Assembly (NCBI RefSeq): GCF_000311825.1
Contig: NZ_HE978567.1
Span: forward strand, 585,846 to 623,469
From: Peptoniphilus grossensis ph5
GTDB lineage: Bacteria > Bacillota > Clostridia > Tissierellales > Peptoniphilaceae
DNA length: 37,624 nt
Direction of reading: 5' to 3'
Shown: positions 8,285 to 18,400 of the stretch, one piece after another
Position numbering within the stretch: the stretch's first letter is position 1
How the letters are laid out: every line of letters begins with the position of its first letter
Notes under the pieces: model-generated
The model's database searches: none
What the model was told of the DNA's origin: nothing
Seen by the model: the letters and a program-made list of their open reading frames with translations, nothing else
Program-made: the position numbers and the translations under genes

Positions 8285-11200
8285 ATGAAGAATTATTTGA
8301 AGAGAACCATGACATTTATATTAGCTCTGCTAATGTTATTGTCGGTTCCATTACAAGCTTTTGCCCAGGTGAATCATGAGGATTTAACAAAGGATAAGGC
8401 AGAAATTATTAACAAGCTAACACCTGTTAACCCTGCAAAATTAAAGGAAGGACAAAAGGTTGAGGATTTAATAAAGAATCCAGACCAGCCAGCTATCTAT
8501 ACCCTACGCACAGACTACAAGGTGCAAAGAGGGGAGAAGTATGAAGTTGACTACCAACCTTATATTGCAAGTGTAGGTGAAGCTGCAAGTGATGAGGAAA
8601 AAGCTAAGGTCAATAAAACAGTTAAACTTCCAGACCTTACAGGCTACGACAAGTCACAATTAGATGATTCATATACAATCACCTACGACAAGGTGAAGGA
8701 CGCAGCTGATGGCAAAGGTCAAACAGGCAATGATACTAACGGAATAAGATACCAAGCCAACGAAGACTTTCGTTACAAGGCTAAGGCCAACGACATTACA
8801 ATCAAGCACGTCTTCCAAGACTTGCATGATTTTGCCAAGTACACCAATCCCGATGGCACTGTTGGAGAAGAAGGACAACTTATTACCACTCAAAATGGAA
8901 ACACCGGCTCCACTATGGAAGTAAGCCCCTTGGAAGACAAACACCCTAATAGAAAGGGCTTTGTTCCGGAAGCACCTTTTATAACTATGCAAGTTCCAGA
9001 AAATGCTGAAAACTTTATCTTGGAATACCGCTACAACCGTGCCCACTACGATGTGGTTTTTGACACAAAAGGTGGAACACCAGTTCCAAGCCGCACCCTC
9101 TACTACGAACAAACTATTCCTAAAATTGCCGAAGCAGATATTCCTAAAAAAGAAGGATGTATATTCCAAGGCTGGAAACCATCAGTTGAATTAAAAAACG
9201 GCAACGGTAAAATTTTTAAGGCAGATGAAATAATTAAGTATAAAGAAGAGCATAGCAACCCTGTTAATGATCTTGATGTAAATCTAAAAATGCCAGCAAG
9301 CAAGATCACCTTTACAGCAGTATGGCAAGACAAACCTAAGGCAGACTATGCAGTACAATTCTGGGTAGAAAAAGCAGACCACGCCGATGGTGCAAGTCTA
9401 ATGGATAAGTACGACTATATGGGCACTCGTGTTTATAAAGACCAAGACACAGGTATGAGGCCAGACCTCGATAATGAACCTGTAACAGACGTAGTCTTTC
9501 CTGACTTAGACCAAGCACGTTTACAAAAGATATGGAATGGCGAAAAATTTAATCGTAGACATGATCTTTATCTAAACAAGTTCTATGTCTATAACCAAGA
9601 TTTAACTCATGACCAAAACAAGGACCCTAAGGATGTAAACCTAGTAAAATCTGTAGAAGCAACAGGTAAGACTGTCTACAACATCTACTACGACAGGCAA
9701 GTATACGACCTATACTTTACTAAGTCCAATGCACAACCTGAAAAAAACACCATCTACCCTGAAATTTGGGGATACGATCCGGCAAAAGGAGAAGCTGTCA
9801 TGTTGGGCGGTCCTGGTAAGCCATACCACTACAAGGCAAGATTCAATGAGATGATGTATAAGTGGCCTAACGATGCCAAACAAACCAAGGGCTTCACACC
9901 GGGCTACCAATCTTTCGGCTGGGGACCAAACTATAAAGTACCTAATTGGCCCCTTCACTTAGACACGCCACCATACAGACTAAATGCAAATGAGTTTTTA
10001 GACATGGATAACTATGATAATTGGGCCGGCTATACAAAGAATATAGACAAGGGCGACGGCACAACAATCGATTTAGATAAATTTGACTTTAGGACCCTTT
10101 CCTTCGGTATAAAGCAGGATCATCCTTCTATTCCTCACCACATGGACTTTTGGATGGACGGCTTTAAGGATGGAGAAACCATCATCCGTTATGACCTTGT
10201 TAGAACCAAGGCGGACACCGCCGCTCTGAACTATGGCCACAGATATCCAATAGTACAAGGCTTTACCCCTCATGACTATGAACCTGGTAATCCTCAAAGT
10301 GCATGGCCGGTAATCCGTGAGGGTAGTGAGGAAAATGGACGTGTAAATGAAGAAGAAATTAATGACCTAAACGATGAGCGTGATGAAATAACTACTAACA
10401 CTAGTGGGACATACTATAACAACCAAGGTGTTAAACTTCCTATAGGTCAACTAGATTTTATACCAGTCTTCTTTAGCGATTCCGACGACTATGGCGACGT
10501 AAAGGAAGGTGGTCAAGAATTTACAGAAAACGGATACCTACAATTCCATTACAAACGTAACAAGTATCCACTAAGGTTTAACTACGACCCATCAATTATT
10601 AGAGATGATAGTTATTTTAATTCTACAAATCAATTAGATACCTTCTATGAATTCCCACTCAAGGCCCTAAGTCCTGATGTAGATTCAAATGATGAGTATA
10701 AGAAAGTAGATACAAAGGAAGGTCCAAAAAACTTATTGGATAATCCAGAAAACTTACAGCAATTAGGCCTAAAAGACCTAGTTTTCACAGATCCAAAAGA
10801 TGGCAAACTCAAGGTCAAAAGACCAGACAACCTTTCAGACCAAATGGTCTTTAAGGGCTGGGCATTAGACCCTGCCGGCACAAAACTTATCTGGGAAAAT
10901 CCAAAGGAAACAATGCCTACTCACGCTCTTAACCTTTACGCTAAGTGGGGAGAACCTGACTACCAATGGAAGGTAACTTTCGACCCAGATGGAGGAAGAT
11001 TAAGGACAATAAAGGCAGAAAATTTAACTACAGAGCGTAAAACTATACAAGTAGGGGACAAAGGTCAAGAAGAAATAAAAACCTTCCCGATAAAAGAAAA
11101 GAGTGATGGCAACAAGCAAGTCTTTACAGTTATCCAAAGACAAAAACTAGTAGAGCCAAAATTTGTACCTGAAAAGAAGGGCTACGACTTTATGGGTTGG

Positions 11201-14200
11201 GAAGTAATCCGCTATAAGAAGGATGCCAATACAGGCGACTATACAGATGAAATTGACAACTCTTACCGCGAAACTTATAAAGTTCCAGAACTTTACTCCT
11301 TCGGCAACGATGTTGTATCTCCAATTTATCTAAAGGCAATTTGGGTTCCTAACCAAAGAGTAGATATTAAAATTGAACACTATATGTTGGACAAGGATTA
11401 TAAACTAGTTAAAAAACTAGAAGACACACTAGAAGACAAACGTGCAGGCTATTTAGTTGCTACAACTGGAGACAGACAAGACGATGAATATATACTTGCA
11501 CCTCATGATGAGCTTATGGAAAAATTACCTGAGGATTTAAAGAATATATATGAAGAATATAACGGCAGAGTAAAGGGAGACAACACCTTCTTCCAACAAT
11601 TCCGTGTTGAACCAGAAAAGATTTTAAATACAGAAACTGGTCAAATGGAAGATAATCCTAAGGCAGAAAACAATATATTTAAATTCTTCTATCGCCCATT
11701 TAGAAAAAGAGAATACAAGGTCAACTATATAGACGAAAACTTTAAAGGCAAAGAAAACGAAAAAGCCGGAGCCATTATAGACCAAGAACTTGTGACTAAT
11801 GGTAACCGTCACTATGACGCAAGAAACTATAGACCAATCCCAGGTTGGGTTTTAACAAGCCCACCACAACAACAATTATTCTTCGACGTTGATGAAAAAA
11901 CAAATGAATTCTTAGGCATCAACGGTACAGGAAAGGATGAAATTACCTTCTATTATAAAGACGTAAGAGTAATCGAAGTACCGAAAGATGGAAAGACACC
12001 AGATGGTTATGTAAGAGTAACCTTTAAGGCTGACAAGGGTGGATCCTTTGGTAAAGATGCCAATGGCAAAGACATTACAGAACTTAACTACGATGTAATA
12101 AAGGGTCTAAAATCAGACCTACTTCCAGTTCCAAAAGAATTAGCAGAAAGCGAAACTGCAGATGCAGAAAAGCACTACATCACACCAGATGATGGCAAGA
12201 AATTTACTAAGTGGAACAATAGTCCATTATTAAACAAAAATACAATTATTAATGAAGCTCATACATTTACAGCCTACTTTGAATGGTCAGGCTTAAGTGC
12301 AAAAGGTCTAGTAAGAACAGAAGCTTTTAAAGATCCGAATGGCACTTGGACAAATGACTTTGCTCCAACTATTGATCAATTAAAGAAACAACTTGAGTGG
12401 AGAGAAAAAGACGAGGTAAAAGATCTTCCTGAAGGAGCGAAAATACAGTTATTTGACCCAGATGGCAATGAACTAACAAAAGATGACCAAGTTTATGATT
12501 TAGTAAATGAAAAGAAAGCTGCCGACAAGGACGAGCTTGTTCGTACAGTAAACATTAAGGCCAAGGTTACTTTCAAAGACGGCAAAGAACCACAAGAACT
12601 AACTATACCAATTACAGTTTACAAAAATGTTTACGAAGCACTAAACAAGGCTGGCGACAAACCACTATTCTTAAAGGAAGCTGAAAGTAAAGAAGCTAAA
12701 GACGGTGGATTAAAAGATGTAACTGGCGACTATGTAATGGTTACAATCAAGGCAAGCAAAGACTTTAATGCGAAAGACGACAAGATTTACTATGTAAATA
12801 AAAATGCCTGGGTGGAAATTCCGGAAGTTAAAACGGAAGGCTCATCAACATTTGTCAATTGGACAGCAGATAAAGATATCCAAAATGAAAACGGAATCTT
12901 TGATTTTGGAAAGCGACACAAGTTTAATGAAAATACAGTAATTAGTCCAAGTGATGCTAAGGATGTAGTAGAACAAAAACAAGGCGAAGACAAGCCAAAA
13001 GTACCGGACAATTATGTAAAAGTTATAGTTAAAACAACAGATAAAGCTACAGATGATACAGCTTTTGAAAAAACATTCTGGGTGAACCCGACGGCAGATG
13101 TAACCATTGGTGTAACAAACCCAACAGGTAAAACTGTAGCAGCAGACCCTGCATATCCGGGAACTGTTGATTATACAATGAATTTCTCTAAGTGGGAATC
13201 TAATGAAAAAACAGCAAGATTTTGGACAGACAAGATAGTAGGAAAATTTGAAAAAGATACTACAATCATTGCAATATACTCTATAGACTTTAAAGAAATA
13301 AAAGATATAGATCCTACTGCAGATAAAGTTCACACACCAAAAGGCAAGACTCCAACAGTAGATGAAATCAAAGATAAAATTACTCCGCCTGGAGGAAAAA
13401 CTATTAAGAATGTAAAAATAGTTGAAAATCCAAAGGTTGATGAACCGGGAGAAAGTAAGGTTAAAGTAATCGTTGAATATACTGACGGTTCAAGTGTAGG
13501 AACAAATGAAAAGCCTGTAGAAATTCAAGTTAAAGTACACGAACCAGTTGTACCTGCTAAACCAGATGGCACAAGACCAGAAGAAGCACTTGAAAATTAT
13601 GTAAAAGTAATCTTCAAGGCAGGCGAAGGCGGAAGTCTATCCGGCGACCTAGTTTACTATGTATCACCTGAAGTAGAAGTTAATATGACAAGCCAAGCAG
13701 AAGCTGTTACAAAAAAACCAAGTGTTGGATATACATCCAATGGTGGAACATGGTCACCAGAAATAAAATCTGAAAAGATTACAGAAGAAAAAACTTACGA
13801 ATTTAACTTTGTTAAGTCAAAAGATATAGTAGAAAAAACAGGCGACGATGTGAAAAAGCCTGAAGGCTACGTCACTGTCAAATTTATCGCCGGAAAAAAT
13901 GGCGAAGTTGTCGGCGGCAATAAAACTTATTACGTTAACCCCGAAGCAAATATCAAACTAGTTGATAAAGATAAGGCAACACAAGGCGCTACGGATGAGT
14001 TAATTGTTCCAGAAGCAAAGGCAAATGACAATTACGGATTTACCGGCTGGGTTGAAGAAATTGACTATACTAATCCGATCAAGGGTGACCGTGAACACGT
14101 AGCAAAGTTCACCTTAGGAAAAATTACCTTGACCTATGATGCAGGTGGAGCTGAAGGAACAGTTCCAAATGCAGTTACAGTAGACCATGGAACAAGCGTA

Positions 14201-15457
14201 AGACTTGCAAGACCAGAAAATCTAAGCAAAGAAAATGCGACATTTGCTGGTTGGAAGATAGGAGATAAAACTTATCAAGCAGGCGATGAAGTAACATTAA
14301 ATGAAAATACAACAGCAACAGCACAATGGACAACTGATAAACACAAGGTAGAATTTGTTACAGATGGTGGCAGTCCAGTTCCAACAACTCAAGAAGTAGA
14401 ACACAATGGACACGCAACAAAGCCAACTACTGATCCTACAAAAGAAAACTTTGTATTCTTAGGCTGGAAAGAAAATGCAAGTGACACAACATACTTTGAT
14501 TTTGAAAACACAGCTATCGACAAAGATTTAGTCTTACACGCACAATGGACAAATGCAGTTGAAGAGATTACTGATACTGATACTATTGATACAGAAAAAT
14601 TCATCAAAGTAACTTTCAAAGAAGGTCAACATGGTAAATTAAAACTTGCTGACACAGAACAAACAAGTCCAGTAACTTACAAAGTTGCAAAAGATTTAAG
14701 CTTTGCAGAAGCAAAAGCAGCAGGACTAGAAGTCCCAGAAATTGCCCCAGCAAAATACTACAAGGTAAAACAAGACCAAGAAGGCGAAGCACCTAAATAC
14801 GGTTGGGACAAAGAACTTAAACTTGAAGGAGCAGAAATTGAGTTCATCGCACAATACGAACCAATAGCAGATGTAATACCAGTAGATCCCGCAGTTACCG
14901 ATGAAGAACAAATTAAAGAAGAAAAACCTGAGGGTATGGTTCTAGTACAATTTAAAGTTCCAGAAGACAAAGCCTTCATGACTGGCGATAGCAAATTCTA
15001 TGTAAAAGCTAATACAGATGTAGAAATTGACACACCAGTTGTTCACAAATTAACCTTAGAAAATGATGAAGTTAATGACTATGAGTTTAAATCATGGGAT
15101 ATGACAAAAGGTGAAAATGATAAGTGGACATATGAAAATGGTAAATGGAAATTTGAACAAGATACAATAATTGGCGAAGAAGAAAAAGAAAGACCAGATA
15201 TACAAATAAGTAGACCAGTGCCAAAAGCAAATAACATTATCATTAGTGTATTGACAGATGGAGCTAAGGGATATCTTGAAATAACAGGAGACGGTATACC
15301 AAATAATACAAGAATCGAAGCTTCTAAAAGAGGACGTATGAACATCTTCTATATAAACAAAGTAATAGGTAGAGGATTAAAAAGAGATGATGTAATTAAG
15401 ATTTATGCAGTTAAAGATGGTATTAAGTCTGAAGAAAGAGAGTATATAGTAAAATGA
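8285..15457 (+). CDS. Giant secreted multi-domain surface protein 1 (2390 aa)
   Basis: Very large secreted beta-repeat protein, probably an adhesin or a surface-fibre component (inference). The signal peptide is cut after A-F-A (residue 27). The N-terminal ~1230 residues contain InlB-type B-repeat-like segments (about 254-350, 850-1080) and a MucBP-like segment (about 1145-1236) within a large region I cannot break into known domains. From about 1239 come seven units of a repeat (Y-V-x-V-x-F ... Y-V-x-P/W-V) near 1239, 1481, 1573, 1770, 1859, 2104 and 2216. Interspersed are a domain at about 1338-1452 with a homologue in the next protein, a Rib-like domain (about 1675-1755) and two tandem B-repeats (about 1946-2095). 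The end (about 2316-2390) is a small beta-type domain. There is no LPXTG, SLH or C-terminal membrane helix. The start has AGGAG seven bases upstream. The stop overlaps the next gene's ATG (ATGA). Confidence 0.9.
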   Translation: MKNYLKRTMTFILALLMLLSVPLQAFAQVNHEDLTKDKAEIINKLTPVNPAKLKEGQKVEDLIKNPDQPAIYTLRTDYKVQRGEKYEVDYQPYIASVGEAASDEEKAKVNKTVKLPDLTGYDKSQLDDSYTITYDKVKDAADGKGQTGNDTNGIRYQANEDFRYKAKANDITIKHVFQDLHDFAKYTNPDGTVGEEGQLITTQNGNTGSTMEVSPLEDKHPNRKGFVPEAPFITMQVPENAENFILEYRYNRAHYDVVFDTKGGTPVPSRTLYYEQTIPKIAEADIPKKEGCIFQGWKPSVELKNGNGKIFKADEIIKYKEEHSNPVNDLDVNLKMPASKITFTAVWQDKPKADYAVQFWVEKADHADGASLMDKYDYMGTRVYKDQDTGMRPDLDNEPVTDVVFPDLDQARLQKIWNGEKFNRRHDLYLNKFYVYNQDLTHDQNKDPKDVNLVKSVEATGKTVYNIYYDRQVYDLYFTKSNAQPEKNTIYPEIWGYDPAKGEAVMLGGPGKPYHYKARFNEMMYKWPNDAKQTKGFTPGYQSFGWGPNYKVPNWPLHLDTPPYRLNANEFLDMDNYDNWAGYTKNIDKGDGTTIDLDKFDFRTLSFGIKQDHPSIPHHMDFWMDGFKDGETIIRYDLVRTKADTAALNYGHRYPIVQGFTPHDYEPGNPQSAWPVIREGSEENGRVNEEEINDLNDERDEITTNTSGTYYNNQGVKLPIGQLDFIPVFFSDSDDYGDVKEGGQEFTENGYLQFHYKRNKYPLRFNYDPSIIRDDSYFNSTNQLDTFYEFPLKALSPDVDSNDEYKKVDTKEGPKNLLDNPENLQQLGLKDLVFTDPKDGKLKVKRPDNLSDQMVFKGWALDPAGTKLIWENPKETMPTHALNLYAKWGEPDYQWKVTFDPDGGRLRTIKAENLTTERKTIQVGDKGQEEIKTFPIKEKSDGNKQVFTVIQRQKLVEPKFVPEKKGYDFMGWEVIRYKKDANTGDYTDEIDNSYRETYKVPELYSFGNDVVSPIYLKAIWVPNQRVDIKIEHYMLDKDYKLVKKLEDTLEDKRAGYLVATTGDRQDDEYILAPHDELMEKLPEDLKNIYEEYNGRVKGDNTFFQQFRVEPEKILNTETGQMEDNPKAENNIFKFFYRPFRKREYKVNYIDENFKGKENEKAGAIIDQELVTNGNRHYDARNYRPIPGWVLTSPPQQQLFFDVDEKTNEFLGINGTGKDEITFYYKDVRVIEVPKDGKTPDGYVRVTFKADKGGSFGKDANGKDITELNYDVIKGLKSDLLPVPKELAESETADAEKHYITPDDGKKFTKWNNSPLLNKNTIINEAHTFTAYFEWSGLSAKGLVRTEAFKDPNGTWTNDFAPTIDQLKKQLEWREKDEVKDLPEGAKIQLFDPDGNELTKDDQVYDLVNEKKAADKDELVRTVNIKAKVTFKDGKEPQELTIPITVYKNVYEALNKAGDKPLFLKEAESKEAKDGGLKDVTGDYVMVTIKASKDFNAKDDKIYYVNKNAWVEIPEVKTEGSSTFVNWTADKDIQNENGIFDFGKRHKFNENTVISPSDAKDVVEQKQGEDKPKVPDNYVKVIVKTTDKATDDTAFEKTFWVNPTADVTIGVTNPTGKTVAADPAYPGTVDYTMNFSKWESNEKTARFWTDKIVGKFEKDTTIIAIYSIDFKEIKDIDPTADKVHTPKGKTPTVDEIKDKITPPGGKTIKNVKIVENPKVDEPGESKVKVIVEYTDGSSVGTNEKPVEIQVKVHEPVVPAKPDGTRPEEALENYVKVIFKAGEGGSLSGDLVYYVSPEVEVNMTSQAEAVTKKPSVGYTSNGGTWSPEIKSEKITEEKTYEFNFVKSKDIVEKTGDDVKKPEGYVTVKFIAGKNGEVVGGNKTYYVNPEANIKLVDKDKATQGATDELIVPEAKANDNYGFTGWVEEIDYTNPIKGDREHVAKFTLGKITLTYDAGGAEGTVPNAVTVDHGTSVRLARPENLSKENATFAGWKIGDKTYQAGDEVTLNENTTATAQWTTDKHKVEFVTDGGSPVPTTQEVEHNGHATKPTTDPTKENFVFLGWKENASDTTYFDFENTAIDKDLVLHAQWTNAVEEITDTDTIDTEKFIKVTFKEGQHGKLKLADTEQTSPVTYKVAKDLSFAEAKAAGLEVPEIAPAKYYKVKQDQEGEAPKYGWDKELKLEGAEIEFIAQYEPIADVIPVDPAVTDEEQIKEEKPEGMVLVQFKVPEDKAFMTGDSKFYVKANTDVEIDTPVVHKLTLENDEVNDYEFKSWDMTKGENDKWTYENGKWKFEQDTIIGEEEKERPDIQISRPVPKANNIIISVLTDGAKGYLEITGDGIPNNTRIEASKRGRMNIFYINKVIGRGLKRDDVIKIYAVKDGIKSEEREYIVK

Positions 15458-18400
15458 CAAAAGAAATGAGCAAGAGAATAACTTCTTTGTTCTTAGCTTT
15501 GATAATGATATTGCAAATTCTCATACCACAAAATATATTTGCTGAGGAAGAAAAAAAACTTCCTCAAGACAAATATGTTAAAGTCGGTATGATAGATGGA
15601 AAAAGCTATGATGCAAAGATAATGAACGAATTAAATAGGATTGCGGCTAAAAACAGGAAGCAAGGGCCAATTAATATTGGAACTAGTTTATTTAGTTCAG
15701 GACCATATTTTGGAGACAACAACGAACCAAAGGACGCGGATAAGCCAAAATACTTTGGAAATGTAAGTGCAAAGCTAGATCTAAAAGGACTTGACGGAAA
15801 TGACTTCCAATGGAATGAAATATTTGGAGTAGATGAAAACGGAAATCCAAACCCTGCCCAAATAATCTTTAGGCAAATGGATGAGGAATCAAGCACAGAT
15901 ACTGGTTTATATTATATGTTACAAATTACTAAAGGAGGAAAGTATACTTGGTCTGATGGAGCAGGTAATCCAACTAAATTACCTTTATTTTCCAAGAGTT
16001 TGAAACCTTACAAATATGAAGTAAGAATTGATGAGAGAGTCTCAGATAAGGTTAAACTATTGACTGAAGTAATTTTTGGAACCGAAGGATCTTCACCAAC
16101 ATTTTCACCAGAAAATGCAGACGGAGAGATAATTGCAAATATAACACTAGGACTCACTTACCAACAAATCGCATCTACCAAGTTTAAATCTGAATGGCAT
16201 ACAGGTGTGGTTGAAGCAGATAGACCAGACATGAAGGCTAATTTTGCTTTTGATGATGAAGGAGATGGTGTTTCTCCAGTCAGTGTAGAATTACCAAGGA
16301 ACGATAAAGATACTAAAATTATAAGAGACTGGTACAATGAGTTTGACCCTGATCTTGTAATATCATATTATCTAGAAAAAACTCCGGATGTAAAAATTGA
16401 TGAAACTACTACAGGCTTGACTTTTGATACAGCAAATAAAACTGTTAAATCAGTCGACCATAAGTTTAAATACGACTTCAAATATGATGTCATCAACGGT
16501 GGAAAGCTTACTATGACAGAAGTTATCCCTGTGACTTTTGATGCTAATGGCGGTAAGTTTGCAAACTATGAAGCTCCTGATACTGACACAAAGATCGTAA
16601 AAGAAGTTGACTATGATGGCACTTTAACTGACAAGGCTGAAAATCCCACAAAGGACAGAGAGACTTTTAAGGGCTGGTCAGAAACAAAAGGTGGAAAAAC
16701 TCCTGTAACGGATGAAGTCTTTAAAAATATAAAAGAAGCAAAGACTTTCTATGCAATTTGGGACAATAACGACATCGTTGCCGAAGAGCTTGAAGTAAAA
16801 GAATCTTTTAAAGATGGAACAGGTTATGTCAATGACTTTATCCCTACATTTGATACTTTAAAGAAACAAGTGAAGATTAAAAACGGAAATGGAGATCCAC
16901 AAGCATTAGCAAATGATGATACTTTTGCAATAGTTGATGGAACAAATGAATATAAAACAGATGCTGAAGCAAAAGATTATCTATATGGAAAGTTACAAGA
17001 AAAAGATGATGGCAATAAACCTAGTAGACAAGAAACTGTAACAGCAAAAGTTACTCACGCAAATGGTACAAGCCAAACAGTAGAAATTCCTATAAAAGTT
17101 ATTAAAAATATTTACGAAGCCAAGACTTTGACAGACAAGCCTTTCTACGTTCCAGATAGATATGTAAAAGTAACCCTAGATCCAACAACAACAGCTAAAG
17201 ACCCACAAAAGACTTACTACTATGTAAATCCAGACGCAAAAGTTGTTATTCCAGGATCAGATCCGACAGCAACAGATGGCTATGTCTTTACTAAATGGCT
17301 AATTGATGGAACAGATACCGAATACAAATTTGCCGATAGACATCAATTCACAGAAGCGTCTACAATTACAGCCCAATATGACAAAGAAGGAAAAGGCATA
17401 ATTAAGATTGCATATGTTGATGAAAATGGCAATGAAATTAGTGCTGACTATCATAAAGACGGAGTAGACTACCCTTCAAAAAAAGAAGGCAAACTAAATA
17501 GTGAGGCACGTGATGAAGAATTTCCTAAACCAGGACCTGACTTTAAGGGATATATCTTTAGTAGTAGAGATTCTATTAAGGGTAAACACTATAATGATCC
17601 ATCAGATCCTGATAATCTAGATACAGTTAAGTACTCTTACTTTAAGAAAGTAACAACAGATACCCCAAAAAATCCTAATGTATACTTCCCAGTTATCTTT
17701 GATGCTAATACAGGTAAATTTGAAGCAGCCCCTAAAGATAAAAAAATTGTCTATGTATACTTTAACGGAAACGACGCTACTGTTGAAAAAGTAACTTTTA
17801 AAGAAGTCAAGGATGAATTTGAAAAAGCATACAGCAACCCAACAAAAGATGGCTTTGATTTTAAAGAATGGCAAGACAAGGCAGATAAAGGTTCAGCAGT
17901 TGGCGATGATTACGAAATTCAATTCAAAGGCTGGGATTCACAAACGTATGAGCCAACAGGAGATACTTTCTATGCCCACTATGGCAAAGCAAGTGCCCTA
18001 ATTTCCTATCTTGACTTAGATGGCAAGGAAATTGATGCTAAGTTTAAATTTATATCCACTGAAGACGGAAAAGACGTTGATGGAGAAGGAAATAAATTAA
18101 CTTTAGATAAAAAATATCCAACAGAAAAAGAAGGCACATTAGATGAAAAAATTGCATCTGATGTATTTACAGCAAAAACAGCACCTACTCTTATAGGCTA
18201 TAAGTTCAACAGAATTGAACTAAACCCTAAAGACGGAAAATACGCCATGGATAACAAGGCAACTATCAAGATTTACTACGAAAAACTTCCTGATGTTATT
18301 CCAAGCACTGGTAATGATAAGCCAGATGGTTATGTAACAGTTACTTTCGAACCTAGAACTAATGGAACATTAGATGGTGAAACAAAATACTATGTAAATC

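Noticed and set aside
8669-9169. Open frame of 166 codons on the minus strand inside giant gene 1
   Set aside because: It is antisense to a strongly supported gene, has no ribosome-binding site, and its Cys/Phe-rich product is typical of a shadow frame.
12845-13333. Open frame of 162 codons on the minus strand, very rich in Cys, Tyr and Phe
   Set aside because: The composition is what the reverse strand of Lys/Glu/Asn-rich coding DNA produces; no start signal was seen.
15430-15480. Frameshift splitting one very large gene into two
   Set aside because: The second frame begins with a clear signal peptide and the first ends after a compact domain, so these are two separate proteins rather than one broken gene.
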